Origin: Chelativorans sp.
GTDB lineage: Bacteria > Pseudomonadota > Alphaproteobacteria > Rhizobiales > Rhizobiaceae
Length of the DNA: 64,000 bases
NCBI RefSeq assembly: GCF_031180965.1
Contig: NZ_JAPSLH010000017.1
Coordinates: 1-64,000 of the forward strand
Direction: 5' to 3'
The position numbers were made by a program, and so were the translations under genes. This document shows, in pieces, positions 43,980-52,815 of this stretch (its first letter is position 1; each line of letters begins with the position of its first letter). The notes beneath the pieces were generated by a model that was given only the letters and a program-made list of their open reading frames with translations, searched no databases and was not told the DNA's origin.

Positions 43980-45629
43980 ATGGCACGCCAATTCATCTAT
44001 CACATGGCCGGGCTCAGCAAGTCCTACGGAGCCAAGAAGGTCTTGGACAATGTCCATCTTTCCTTCTACCCGGATGCCAAGATCGGCATCCTCGGGCCGA
44101 ACGGCGCCGGCAAGTCGACCGTGCTCAGGATCATGGCCGGGCTCGACAAGGAATATACCGGCGAGGCTTGGCTCGCCGAAGGCGCCACCTCCGGCTATCT
44201 GCCGCAGGAGCCGCAGCTCGACCCCTCGCTCAATGTGCTCGGCAATGTGATGAAGGGCGTGGAGGCCAAGCAGGCGATCCTCGACCGCTACAACGAGCTC
44301 ATGATGAACTACTCCGACGAGACGGCCGACGAGGCGGCCGCGCTCCAGGACAAGATCGACAGCCAGAATCTCTGGGACTTGGACAGCCAGGTGGAGATGG
44401 CCATGGAGGCGCTGCGTTGCCCGCCCGGCGATGCGGACGTCAACAACCTCTCCGGCGGAGAGAAGCGCCGTGTGGCGCTGTGCCAGCTTCTCCTGCGCCA
44501 GCCGGACCTGCTGCTGCTCGACGAGCCGACCAACCATCTCGACGCGGAAACCACCGCCTGGCTCGAAAAACATCTGCGCGAATATCCAGGCTCGGTTCTG
44601 ATCGTCACCCACGACCGCTACTTCCTCGATCATGTGACCGGCTGGATCCTCGAACTCGACCGTGGCCGCGGCATTCCCTATGAAGGGAACTATTCGGCCT
44701 ATCTGGAAGCCAAAGCCAAGCGCATGGCGCAGGAAGGCCGCGAGGAGGCCGCCCGCCAGAAGGCGCTGGAGCGCGAGCGCGAGTGGATCGCCGCCAGCCC
44801 CAAGGCAAGGCAGGCCAAATCAAAAGCGCGCATCCGCGCCTATGACGAGCTCGTGAGCGCCGCGAACGACCGCCGTCCCGGTGACGCGCAAATCATCATC
44901 CCGGCGGGCGAGCGGCTCGGCAATGTGGTCATCGAGGTGGAGAACCTGTCGAAAGGATATTCCGACCGGCTCCTGATCGACAATCTGAGCTTCAAACTGC
45001 CGCCCGGCGGCATCGTCGGCGTGATCGGCCCGAACGGCGCCGGCAAGACGACGCTCTTCCGCATGATCACCGGTCAGGAGAAGCCCGACAGCGGCGATAT
45101 CCGCGTCGGCGAGACGGTGAAGCTCGGCTATGTGGACCAGAGCCGCGACTCGCTCGACCCCAACAAGACCGTGTGGGAGGAAATCTCCGGCGGGAGCGAC
45201 GTGATCAAGCTCGGCAAGCACGAGGTCAACAGCAGGGCCTATTGCTCGTCGTTCAATTTCAAGGGCGGCGACCAGCAGCAGCGTGTGGGCACGCTCTCCG
45301 GCGGCCAGCGCAATCGCGTGCACCTTGCCAAGCTCTTGAAGGATGGCGGCAACGTCATCCTGCTCGACGAGCCGACAAACGACCTCGACACGGAAACGCT
45401 GGCCGCACTCGAGGATGCGCTGGAAAACTTCGCCGGCTGCGCGGTCATTATCAGCCACGACCGCATGTTCCTCGACCGCCTGGCCACCCACATCCTTGCC
45501 TTCGAGGGCGACAGCCATGTCGAGTGGTTCGAGGGCAATTTCGAGGAATACGAGGCCGACAAGGTCCGCCGCCTGGGGCCGGACAGCGTCAATCCCAAAC
45601 GAGTGACCTACAAGAGGCTCACGCGATAG
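43980..45629 (+). CDS. ettA: Energy-dependent translational throttle protein EttA (ABC-F)
   Basis: The 549-residue ABC-F ATPase has two ABC domains, GPNGAGKST with [13 protein letters not shown], and GPNGAGKTT with [13 protein letters not shown]. The linker contains [19 protein letters not shown], the P-site tRNA contact of this family. EttA binds the ribosomal E site and links translation to the ATP/ADP ratio. Length (E. coli 555) and motifs fit. The start at 43980 begins with [17 protein letters not shown], the normal EttA N-terminus; the open frame back to 43569 lies in the divergent gene and is not used. Confidence 0.95.
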   Translation: MARQFIYHMAGLSKSYGAKKVLDNVHLSFYPDAKIGILGPNGAGKSTVLRIMAGLDKEYTGEAWLAEGATSGYLPQEPQLDPSLNVLGNVMKGVEAKQAILDRYNELMMNYSDETADEAAALQDKIDSQNLWDLDSQVEMAMEALRCPPGDADVNNLSGGEKRRVALCQLLLRQPDLLLLDEPTNHLDAETTAWLEKHLREYPGSVLIVTHDRYFLDHVTGWILELDRGRGIPYEGNYSAYLEAKAKRMAQEGREEAARQKALEREREWIAASPKARQAKSKARIRAYDELVSAANDRRPGDAQIIIPAGERLGNVVIEVENLSKGYSDRLLIDNLSFKLPPGGIVGVIGPNGAGKTTLFRMITGQEKPDSGDIRVGETVKLGYVDQSRDSLDPNKTVWEEISGGSDVIKLGKHEVNSRAYCSSFNFKGGDQQQRVGTLSGGQRNRVHLAKLLKDGGNVILLDEPTNDLDTETLAALEDALENFAGCAVIISHDRMFLDRLATHILAFEGDSHVEWFEGNFEEYEADKVRRLGPDSVNPKRVTYKRLTR

Positions 45630-45707
45630 GGTTGCCGGATAGCTGCGCAGGCAACCTTCTCCGGCTTCGGTGCGTTACGCCCCGAAGCGCGGGGTGTCCG
45701 GGGGGCA

Positions 45708-47153
45708 ATGGTAAGGATCGATTTCGAACGGGTCTTCGAAGCGCTGTCCAGTCCGCACATGGTCGTGGACCGGCAGTTGCGGTACGTCGCCGTCAACGCC
45801 GCCTATGAGCGCGTGACGATGCGCACGCGCGAGGAAATGATCGGCCGGCACCTCTTCGATCTTTTTCCCAATGAAGGCGAAAGCGGGCGGCGCCTGCGCT
45901 CTTCCTTCGAGCGCGTCTTCGCCACCGGCGAGATGGATTCGCTTCCCTACATCTCCTACGACATCCAGCGCCCGGAAGAGCAGGGCGGCGGGATGGAGCA
46001 GCGCTACTGGTCGGCCGTGCACACCCCGCTCGGGGACGGGGAGGGAAATGTCGCGTATGTTGTGCAGAACACGGTCGATGTGACTGAACTCGTCCGGCTA
46101 AGGCAAGCGGCGCATCTGCCCTTCCGCTTCGGCGAGATCAAGCTCCTGGAGCGCGCGCAGGAGGCCGAGCGGCAGCACAGCGCGCTCTTGGAGGAGGCGG
46201 AGGACTTCCGGCGGCTGTTCCAGCAGGCGCCGGGCTTCATTGCCGTGCTCTCCGGCCCCGAACACATCTTTACATTCGCCAATGACGCCTATCTCCGACT
46301 TATTGGCGGCCGCGCGGTGCTCGGCAAGAAAGTGCGCGACGCGCTTCCGGAGGTGGAGGGGCAGGGTTTTTTCGAAATGTTGGACCGGGTATTGGCGACG
46401 GGACAACCCACCGGTGGCGAGGCCGTTCGCCTGTTCCTCCAGCGCGCCGCGGGCGAGGAGCCGCGTGAGACCTTCGTCGACTTCTCCTACGATCCGATCC
46501 GTGATGGCGCCGGGCAGGTCACGGGCATTTTTGTTCAGGGCATGGACCGCACCGAAGCGGTGAAGACCCAGCGTCGCCAGCGCCTCCTCCTCGACGAGCT
46601 CAATCATCGGGTCAAGAATACGCTGGCCACAGTCCAGTCCATCGCCTCGCAAACCATGCGCTCGGCGCGCGACCTGGAAAGCGCCCGCGCGGACCTGGAA
46701 GCACGCATCGTCGCTCTGTCGAAGGCGCATGACCTGCTCAGCGCGCAGCAATGGGCGAACACCGAGCTCACCACCTTGGTGCGCCAGGAGCTTTCCGTGC
46801 ACGACCGCGACCGTGTGCGGGTGGACGGCCCCTGGCTCCTGCTCGACCCGAAAACCTCGATTGCACTGGCGCTCGTCACGCACGAACTCTCCACCAACGC
46901 GGCAAAATATGGCGCGCTTTCCAGCGCGAATGGGAAAGTTTCCGTCAATTGGCGGCTTTCCGAGCGCCAGCCGCGCGACCTCCAGCTGGTCTGGACCGAG
47001 CGGGATGGACCGCCGGTGGAAGCGCCACGCCGGCGGGGCTTTGGCTCGCGCATGATCGAGCGCGTCGTCTCCGGCGAACTCGGAGGCACCTATGAGGCCG
47101 AGTTCTCGCCGCAGGGCTTTGCCTGCCGCATCAACATTCCTTTGAACGCATGA
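45708..47153 (+). CDS. PAS-PAS HWE-family sensor histidine kinase
   Basis: This is a 481-residue cytosolic kinase. Two PAS-type domains (about 8-125 and 168-285) precede the HWE kinase core, with phospho-acceptor His300 in LDELNHRVKNTLATVQSIA, the N-box HELSTNAAKYG (392-402) and the W-x-E motif at 429-431. HWE kinases are mainly alphaproteobacterial and often sense light, redox or stress. No PAS ligand residue such as the LOV Cys is visible. The stop overlaps the response-regulator start by four bases. Confidence 0.92.
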   Translation: MVRIDFERVFEALSSPHMVVDRQLRYVAVNAAYERVTMRTREEMIGRHLFDLFPNEGESGRRLRSSFERVFATGEMDSLPYISYDIQRPEEQGGGMEQRYWSAVHTPLGDGEGNVAYVVQNTVDVTELVRLRQAAHLPFRFGEIKLLERAQEAERQHSALLEEAEDFRRLFQQAPGFIAVLSGPEHIFTFANDAYLRLIGGRAVLGKKVRDALPEVEGQGFFEMLDRVLATGQPTGGEAVRLFLQRAAGEEPRETFVDFSYDPIRDGAGQVTGIFVQGMDRTEAVKTQRRQRLLLDELNHRVKNTLATVQSIASQTMRSARDLESARADLEARIVALSKAHDLLSAQQWANTELTTLVRQELSVHDRDRVRVDGPWLLLDPKTSIALALVTHELSTNAAKYGALSSANGKVSVNWRLSERQPRDLQLVWTERDGPPVEAPRRRGFGSRMIERVVSGELGGTYEAEFSPQGFACRINIPLNA

Positions 47154-47575
47154 TCGGACACGCCATGCAGCCGAACGAAATGCCCGGGAAATTCGATGGT
47201 CTTCGCATTTTCGTCGTCGAGGACGAAGCGCTCGTGGCGATGAATCTGGAGATGATCCTGGAGGATCTGGGCTGCACGATTATCGGCCCGGCGATGCGCT
47301 TCGACCGGGCGGAAGCGATGGTGGGTGGGGAACTCGCCGCCGACGCTGCCATCCTCGATGTCAATGTCGGCGGGCATGAGGTGTTTCCGCTAGCCGCACG
47401 GCTGGCAGAAAAGGGAATGCCGATCATCTTCGCCACGGGCTACGACCAATCCGGTATTCCGAAGGAATGGCACGAGCGCCCGATGCTGCAGAAACCCTAT
47501 ACCAGCGACGACGTGGCGCGCGCGCTCGCGCAGGCGCTGCCGGGAAAGAGACCGGGCGTTCCGACCGGAAAATAG
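47150..47575 (+). CDS. Single-domain response regulator
   Basis: The 141-residue protein is one receiver domain. The acidic pair is E24/D25, the phospho-acceptor Asp70 is in AILDVNVGG, the switch Thr is in FATG (about 96) and Lys115 is in LQKPY. There is no output domain. Its start overlaps the HWE kinase stop, so it is that kinase's partner, as a phosphate sink or a relay to another protein. Met6 or Met11 could also be the start. Confidence 0.9.
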   Translation: MIGHAMQPNEMPGKFDGLRIFVVEDEALVAMNLEMILEDLGCTIIGPAMRFDRAEAMVGGELAADAAILDVNVGGHEVFPLAARLAEKGMPIIFATGYDQSGIPKEWHERPMLQKPYTSDDVARALAQALPGKRPGVPTGK

Positions 47576-47675
47576 CCTTATTCGCGTTCCCTTCCTTGCC
47601 GCCTCGTAGTAATTTCCGGGATGGGGGCGGGGCCGCGCATGCTTGGTTCCGCCATGAAGAACAGGCAGGTCAACC

Positions 47676-48860
47676 ATGCTGCGCCGGATCAGCGAGAGCG
47701 AAGCTTTTGGCTTTGCCCCGACCGTTTCGCGCCAGCCGTCCGACCGCGTCTGCCTTGCCGGCATCGGCGTCGAGATACCCTCCGCGTCCATCTCCAATGA
47801 AGAACTGGTGGAGACCTTCAACCGCTGGGTCGACACCGAAAACATCCGCCGGAAAGGCCGTGGCGATGAGCCGCTGCCGAAGTCGAGCGCCGACTTCATC
47901 CGGCAAGCCTCCGGCATCCGGCGGCGACATGTCTATGAGCGGGAGGGGATTCTCGATCCGGCGCGGATGGCGCCGGTCATACCGGCACGCTCGGATGACG
48001 ATCTCTCGGTCATGGCCGAATTCGGTCTGAAGGCGGCGCAAAAGGCGCTGGCGCAGGCGAAGGTCGCGCCGGGCGAGATCGACCTCATCATCTGCTCGGC
48101 CGCGCATCACCAGCGTCCCTATCCGGCCATCGCCATCGAGATTCAGCAGGCGCTCGGAGCTGAGGGCGCAGCCTTCGACATAGGACTTGGATGCTCGTCG
48201 GCCCTTGCGGGCCTGCATGTGGCGACGAATCTGGTGCGGGCGGGCGCCTACCGCCGCGTGCTGGTCGTAACGCCTGAGCTGATCACGGCGCATCTGAATT
48301 TCCGCGACCGGCAGACGCATTTCATCTTCGGCGACGCGGCGGTGGCCGTGCTTGTCGAGACAATGGAGCCGGGGCGGGAGCGGCACGGGCGCCTCGAGGT
48401 CGTCGACACGCGCGTCTGGACACAATTCTCCAACAATATCCGCACCAATTTCGGCTTTCTCAGCCGGCTTGCCCAGGACGATCCCTACCATCTCGACATG
48501 GAAGGCAAGCTGATCAAGCAGGTGGGCAGCAAGGTCTTCAAGGAAGTCACCATCGCCAGCCACCAGTTCATCATCGACTTCCTGGCCGAGTATGGCCACA
48601 CGCCCCGGACGATGCGGCGCTTCTGGCTGCACCAGGCGAATGCCCGCATGAATGCGATGATCCTGAAACTCGCCCTTGGGGAGGAGGTGGGGCAGGACCG
48701 CGCGCCGACCGTCCTCGAGCGGCTCGGCAACACGGCCGCTGCCGGCGCGATCATCGCGCTCGCAGAGAACCACGAGGATATGCAGCAGGGGGAGTTTGGC
48801 CTCCTCTGCGCTTTCGGCGCCGGCTATTCCATCGGCGGCGCGCTCCTGAAGATGATGTGA
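47676..48860 (+). CDS. Beta-ketoacyl-ACP synthase III-like enzyme (FabH family)
   Basis: The 394-residue thiolase-fold protein carries the FabH triad Cys173 (GLGCSSALAGL), His319 (LHQANARM) and Asn352 (LGNTAAAG). It is about 70 residues longer than housekeeping FabH, with an N-terminal extension of about 25 residues and a longer segment near 50-110. It may start a special fatty-acid or alkyl chain. It stands alone, not in a fab cluster, with a MOSC gene seven bases downstream. The acyl donor is unknown. Confidence 0.88.
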   Translation: MLRRISESEAFGFAPTVSRQPSDRVCLAGIGVEIPSASISNEELVETFNRWVDTENIRRKGRGDEPLPKSSADFIRQASGIRRRHVYEREGILDPARMAPVIPARSDDDLSVMAEFGLKAAQKALAQAKVAPGEIDLIICSAAHHQRPYPAIAIEIQQALGAEGAAFDIGLGCSSALAGLHVATNLVRAGAYRRVLVVTPELITAHLNFRDRQTHFIFGDAAVAVLVETMEPGRERHGRLEVVDTRVWTQFSNNIRTNFGFLSRLAQDDPYHLDMEGKLIKQVGSKVFKEVTIASHQFIIDFLAEYGHTPRTMRRFWLHQANARMNAMILKLALGEEVGQDRAPTVLERLGNTAAAGAIIALAENHEDMQQGEFGLLCAFGAGYSIGGALLKMM

Positions 48861-48867
48861 GCCGGCC

Positions 48868-49479
48868 ATGCTCGACCAACCGTCCCATCCAATGCCGGAA
48901 ATCGTTCCGGCCAGAAAGCTTTCGGGCCGCGTCGCTGGCACCTATGTCGCCGCGGGCGGCGATTTCCAGACGAGCGCGGTGGAAGCTCTGCAGCTGAGTT
49001 TTGCCGGCATCGAGGGCGACCTCCATGCGGGCATCACGCGGCGCTCCGGCGGGCGGGAGCCGTGGTACAGGCGCGGTACGGAAATCCGCAACGAGCGTCA
49101 GCTCACGCTGGTCGCGCCGGACGAACTGGCGGAGATCGCGGCAGGCATGGGCATAGCAGAGGTGCGACCGGAATGGATCGGCGCCAATCTTCTGCTCGAC
49201 GGCGTGCCGCGGCTGTCCATGCTTCCCGCCGGAACGCTCCTCTTCTTCGAGGGCGGCGCCACGCTGAAGGTCGACTTCCAGAATGGCCCCTGTCGCATCG
49301 CGGGGAGGGCGGTGGCGCAGAACGCCGGCATGGCCGATGTCGAGGCCGGCGCGCTGCTCTTTCCCAAGGTGGCAAGGCGCCTGCGTGGCGTGCTCGCCTG
49401 GGTGGAGAAGCCCGGCCGGATCGCGGCCGGCGAGCGCGTCTCGCTGCGCATTCCCGAGCAGTGGATCTACCGGCCTTAA
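48868..49479 (+). CDS. MOSC-domain protein
   Basis: The 203-residue protein is a beta-rich MOSC domain like the molybdenum-cofactor sulfurase C-terminus. It has LSFAGIEGDLHAGITRRSGGREPWYRRGTEIRNERQLTLV and WIGANLLLDGVPRLSMLPAGTLLFF. The conserved Cys is in FQNGPCRIAGRA (about 140). MOSC proteins move sulfur to or from molybdenum cofactor or act on N-hydroxylated compounds. It follows the KAS III-like gene by seven bases, an odd but probably co-transcribed pair. Confidence 0.88.
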   Translation: MLDQPSHPMPEIVPARKLSGRVAGTYVAAGGDFQTSAVEALQLSFAGIEGDLHAGITRRSGGREPWYRRGTEIRNERQLTLVAPDELAEIAAGMGIAEVRPEWIGANLLLDGVPRLSMLPAGTLLFFEGGATLKVDFQNGPCRIAGRAVAQNAGMADVEAGALLFPKVARRLRGVLAWVEKPGRIAAGERVSLRIPEQWIYRP

Positions 49480-49480
49480 G

Positions 49481-49795
49481 CTATTCCTCGTCGTCGTCAG
49501 GTTCCAGCAGCCGCGTCGCGCGCCACCGGGTCAGCACGTCGTTGATCTGGTCGACCACGAAGAAGCGCGCCGCGTCGCGGTCATAGCCCTCGGCCAGAAG
49601 CTGGTCGTAGTCGCTGTGCTCGTGGCGCAGATGGGTGACGGTGGCGATCCAGACCGCCACCGACGGCGGCAGCGAACGCAGCTTGCGGTCGTTGGCGAGC
49701 GCGCGGATCTTTTCCGTGTCCGAGTAGGGCGCCTGCGGCAGCAGCGCCGTCAGGGCCTTGTTCACGGCACGTTGGCGCGCGGTCGAGACTCTCAT
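49481..49795 (-). CDS. DUF2293-domain protein
   Basis: The 104-residue protein shows the DUF2293 pattern: TARQRAVNKALTALLPQAPYSD at the start, then ALANDRKLRSLPPSVAVWIATVTHLRHEHSDYDQLL and EGYDRDAARFFV. The function of the family is unknown; it is widespread in Hyphomicrobiales. The start at 49795 has GAGGAGC upstream. The longer frame from 49858 lacks a site. It converges with the MOSC gene, one base apart. Confidence 0.85.
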   Translation of the reverse strand: MRVSTARQRAVNKALTALLPQAPYSDTEKIRALANDRKLRSLPPSVAVWIATVTHLRHEHSDYDQLLAEGYDRDAARFFVVDQINDVLTRWRATRLLEPDDDEE

Positions 49796-49866
49796 CACCT
49801 GCTCCTCATCGCCGGGCAATATACGAGACGACGGGCCCTTCAAAGCGCGACATTGCAACGGGTGCT

Positions 49867-50712
49867 TCAGGCCGCCATGCGGCGGCTCACCCGCCTCGCG
49901 CGGTAGGCGCCGGGGCTCACGCCCATGGCCCGCCGGAAGTGGCGGTTGAAGGTGGAGAGGTCGTTGAAGCCGGCATCGAAGGCGATGCTGGTGATGGGAT
50001 CGTCCGACTGCCGGACCTTCAGTGCTGCGCGGTGCAGGCGCGTGCGCAGCACGAACTGGTGCGGCGTCATGCCGACCACGCGGCGGAAGGTGCGGAGGAA
50101 ATGGTAAGGGCTCATCGCCGCGTCGCGGGCAAGAGCCTCCAGCGAGACGTTTTCCGGTTCATGCGCCCTGGCTTCGACGCAGCGCAGGGCTTCGGAAATG
50201 CGCCGCTCGTCGCGGGCGGTCGGGTCCCGTCCCGAACCTGGCCTGTCGGCAAGGAGGGTCATCACCGCGCCTGCGAGGCGCAGCGACAGTTCCTCCAACT
50301 CCGCCGCCGCTCCGGTCCCTGCAGCGCCCTCCGCTTCGGTCAGCAGAGGCATGAGTTGGGGCAGGGGCGGCAGGCGCGGGGCGTCGAAAGTGGCCGCCCG
50401 CGCGCCCGGCACGGCGGCCACTATGCCCTCCCAGTTGTCGGGGGCGAAATGGAAGGCAAGACATTCGTCGCCCGTCCCATGCTCATGGCTGCATTCGTAG
50501 CAGGTGCAGGGATTGCCGAGCAGCAGTGCTCCCGGGGCGAGCAGCGCCGAACCGCGCGAGGACCGGTAGCGGAAGGTGCCGTGCGTGACGGCGGCCACGC
50601 AGACGGACGCGTGCTGTTCCTCGAAGGGGCGGTCCTGCGGGCCGGCCGTGCAGAGGAAACGGCTGACCCGCCAGCCGGCGCCGGAGGCCAAGGTGCGGGA
50701 GTGGGTCGACAT
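49867..50712 (-). CDS. AraC-family transcriptional regulator
   Basis: The 281-residue protein has an N-terminal sensing half with a Cys cluster (NPCTCYECSHEHGTGDECLAFHF, about 70-95) and a C-terminal AraC double helix-turn-helix (ALARDAAMSPYHFLRTFRRVVG and SIAFDAGFNDLSTFNRHFRRAMG). The Cys/His cluster could bind metal or sense redox or alkylation; this is an inference. It is divergent from the DUF1579-VOC gene (89 bases between), its likely target. Confidence 0.87.
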   Translation of the reverse strand: MSTHSRTLASGAGWRVSRFLCTAGPQDRPFEEQHASVCVAAVTHGTFRYRSSRGSALLAPGALLLGNPCTCYECSHEHGTGDECLAFHFAPDNWEGIVAAVPGARAATFDAPRLPPLPQLMPLLTEAEGAAGTGAAAELEELSLRLAGAVMTLLADRPGSGRDPTARDERRISEALRCVEARAHEPENVSLEALARDAAMSPYHFLRTFRRVVGMTPHQFVLRTRLHRAALKVRQSDDPITSIAFDAGFNDLSTFNRHFRRAMGVSPGAYRARRVSRRMAA

Positions 50713-50801
50713 CGGCGCGATATAGCAATTTTCCCCAAGCGGCGGAACGGCCGATCGCCTATCGCCGGAACCCTCCTGACATATGAGGGAAAGGGACAGC
50801 C

Positions 50802-51692
50802 ATGAAAACCTCGTTTATCGAAGCCCTCCACGCCGATGCTCCGGCGCCCGATCGGGCGGACAAGATGCGCCTTTACAGCTGGCTGATCGGCGACTGGGAA
50901 ATGGACGCTTTCATGCATTCTGACGAAGGCGTCGTGCAGCGCGGCCGCGGCGAGATCCATTTCGGCTGGGTGCTGGAGGGCCGTGCCATCCAGGACACCT
51001 GGATCCTGCCCGGCGCCTTCTACGGGACGACGCTTCGCGTCTATGACCCCAATCTGGATGCCTGGCACATCCTGTGGAGCGACCCGGTCAGGCCATATTA
51101 TTCGCGCCAGATCGGCCGCGCCCGTGGCAAGGACATCGTGCAGGAAGGCAGGAACGATGCCGGCGAGGCGACCCGCTGGACTTTTACGGACATTTCTCCG
51201 GACTCGTTCCGTTGGCTGGGCGAGGTCTCGACCGACGACGGCGCCACCTGGAGCCTGCAAACGGAGTTCGAGGCGCGGCGTGTGCCGGGCGTGCAGACCC
51301 GGAAAAGCATTCCGATGCTCGACCACGTTTCGATCGGTGTGCGCGACTTGGAGCGCGCCAGGCGGTTCTACGACGCGGCGCTCGAGCCGCTTGGCTATTC
51401 CCGCCTCAGCGCCGGTGTAGCATCGCTCGGCTATGGGCATGATCTCGTAAGCTTGTGGGTCAATACGGCCGAGCGGCCGGTTCCGCCGGACGAGACGTCG
51501 GGCCTCCATTTCTGCTTCGGCGCGCCATCCCGACAGAGCGTGGATGCGTTCCACACCGCGGCTGTCGCGGCGGGCGGGCGCGACAATGGCGGACCTGGCC
51601 TCCGTCCGGAATACGGGCCCGCCTACTATGCTGCCTATGTCATCGATCCGGATGGCTACCGCATCGAGGCTTATTGCGGCCGGGCTGACTAG
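50802..51692 (+). CDS. Fusion of a DUF1579-like domain and a VOC (glyoxalase-fold) domain
   Basis: The 296-residue protein joins two normally separate small proteins. Residues 1-160 form a DUF1579-like beta-rich domain (YSWLIGDWEMDAF, GRAIQDTWILPG, YDPNLDAWHILW). From Met172 (MLDHVSIGVRDLERARRFYDAAL) to the end it is a VOC domain with the usual closing YAAYVIDPDGYRIEAYC. The frame runs through the joint without a stop. A separate start at Met172 (51315) is possible but has only GGAAAAG upstream. AAAGGGAC precedes the first ATG. Substrates are unknown. Confidence 0.82.
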   Translation: MKTSFIEALHADAPAPDRADKMRLYSWLIGDWEMDAFMHSDEGVVQRGRGEIHFGWVLEGRAIQDTWILPGAFYGTTLRVYDPNLDAWHILWSDPVRPYYSRQIGRARGKDIVQEGRNDAGEATRWTFTDISPDSFRWLGEVSTDDGATWSLQTEFEARRVPGVQTRKSIPMLDHVSIGVRDLERARRFYDAALEPLGYSRLSAGVASLGYGHDLVSLWVNTAERPVPPDETSGLHFCFGAPSRQSVDAFHTAAVAAGGRDNGGPGLRPEYGPAYYAAYVIDPDGYRIEAYCGRAD

Positions 51693-51755
51693 CTGAGGCA
51701 AAAGGCTGCTAGCGCACGGGCTCGGCCGCGCCCCTGGGCCGCAGGCTTGTCAAGC

Positions 51756-51797
51756 GCCTCCAAAGGATATAAGCATATCTTTATATCTTTTGGAGGC
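51756..51797. promoter_or_regulatory. 42-bp near-perfect palindrome overlapping the ribosome binding site of the arsR-methyltransferase gene
   Basis: The two 21-base arms match at 18 positions (outer GCCTCCAAA with TTTGGAGGC; inner GATATAA with TTATATC; centre at 51776/51777). As DNA it is a strong dimer-binding site. As RNA it would fold with the GGAGG ribosome site (51792-51796) inside the right arm, five bases before the ATG at 51802. ArsR-type autoregulation in response to S-adenosyl compounds is the likely use. Confidence 0.75.
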
Positions 51798-51801
51798 CTG
51801 A

Positions 51802-52815
51802 ATGCTGAAGCGTCCGAGAATCCGGCTCGACCTAATGGTCGACATCCTCAAGGCGGCGGCGGAGCCGAGCCGGCTGCGCATCCTCGTGCTCCTCTCCCAT
51901 GCCGACCTGACGGTCTCCGACCTGACCGAAATCCTCAACCAGTCGCAGCCGCGCGTCTCGCGCCATCTCAAGCTCCTGCTCGAATCCGGCCTCATCGCCC
52001 GCTACCAGGAAGGCTCCTGGGCCTTCTTCCGGCTGTCCGACGGGGAGGCTGCGCGCGAGTTCGTGGACGGAGTGGTGGCGCGCGTCGACCGCACCGACCC
52101 GGTGCTCGACCGCGATCTGGAACGGCTTGACGCCATCAAGCGGCGGCGGCAGGAGAGGGCGGCCGAGTATTTCCGCAAGAATGCGGCAAGCTGGGACCAT
52201 ATCCGCTCGCTCCACGTCTCCGACGCCGCGGTGGAAGCCGGCCTCAAGGCGCTGGTGGGCGAGAAGACGTTCCAGTCCATGGTCGATCTCGGCACTGGCA
52301 CAGGACGGCTGCTCGAACTGTTCTCGCCGCTCTACCGGCGCGGGGTCGGCGTCGATCTTTCGCGCGAGATGCTGGCGGTCGCCCGGGCCAATCTGGAGCG
52401 GGCGGGCGTGACGAACGCGCAGGTGCGCCTCGGCGACATCTATGCGCCGCCCGTGGAGCGCGATGCCTTCGACCTCGTCACCATCCACCAGGTGCTGCAC
52501 TATCTTGAGGACCCGGCGGGCGCGGTGCGGGAGGCAGCGCGGCTCCTGCGCCCGGGCGGGCGGCTGATCATCGTCGATTTTGCGCCGCATGGCCATGAAT
52601 TCCTGCGCGAGGAGCATGCGCATCTGCGTCTCGGCTTTGCCGACAGGCAGATCGCGGAATGGCTTGGCGAGGCCGAGCTCGACCTGGCCGAAACGCGCAG
52701 CTTCGCGCCGCGCGGCAACGAGGCCGAGGGGCTGACGGTGAAGCTCTGGATGGCGCGCGACCGGCGTCAGGCCATCGCTTCGCACGAGGTTTCCGCCGAC
52801 AGGGAGATTGCCTGA
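51802..52815 (+). CDS. ArsR-family regulator fused to a SAM-dependent methyltransferase domain
   Basis: The 337-residue protein has an ArsR winged helix (about 10-95, with AAAEPSRLRILVLLSHADLTVSDLTEILNQSQPRVSRHLKLL) and a class I methyltransferase domain (about 150-290, with VDLGTGTGRLLELF and YLEDPAGAVREAARLLRPGGRLIIVDF). It has no metal-binding Cys pair. The fusion is typical of alphaproteobacteria, where it sits beside metF and probably uses the methyltransferase fold to sense SAM or SAH. It overlaps metF by one base (TGATG). Confidence 0.9.
   Translation: MLKRPRIRLDLMVDILKAAAEPSRLRILVLLSHADLTVSDLTEILNQSQPRVSRHLKLLLESGLIARYQEGSWAFFRLSDGEAAREFVDGVVARVDRTDPVLDRDLERLDAIKRRRQERAAEYFRKNAASWDHIRSLHVSDAAVEAGLKALVGEKTFQSMVDLGTGTGRLLELFSPLYRRGVGVDLSREMLAVARANLERAGVTNAQVRLGDIYAPPVERDAFDLVTIHQVLHYLEDPAGAVREAARLLRPGGRLIIVDFAPHGHEFLREEHAHLRLGFADRQIAEWLGEAELDLAETRSFAPRGNEAEGLTVKLWMARDRRQAIASHEVSADREIA

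Noticed and set aside
51693-51801. SAM-II or SAH riboswitch before the arsR-methyltransferase/metF operon
   Set aside because: The space is short and holds only the 42-bp palindrome; the pseudoknot pattern of SAM-II and the SAH-riboswitch core are not seen.
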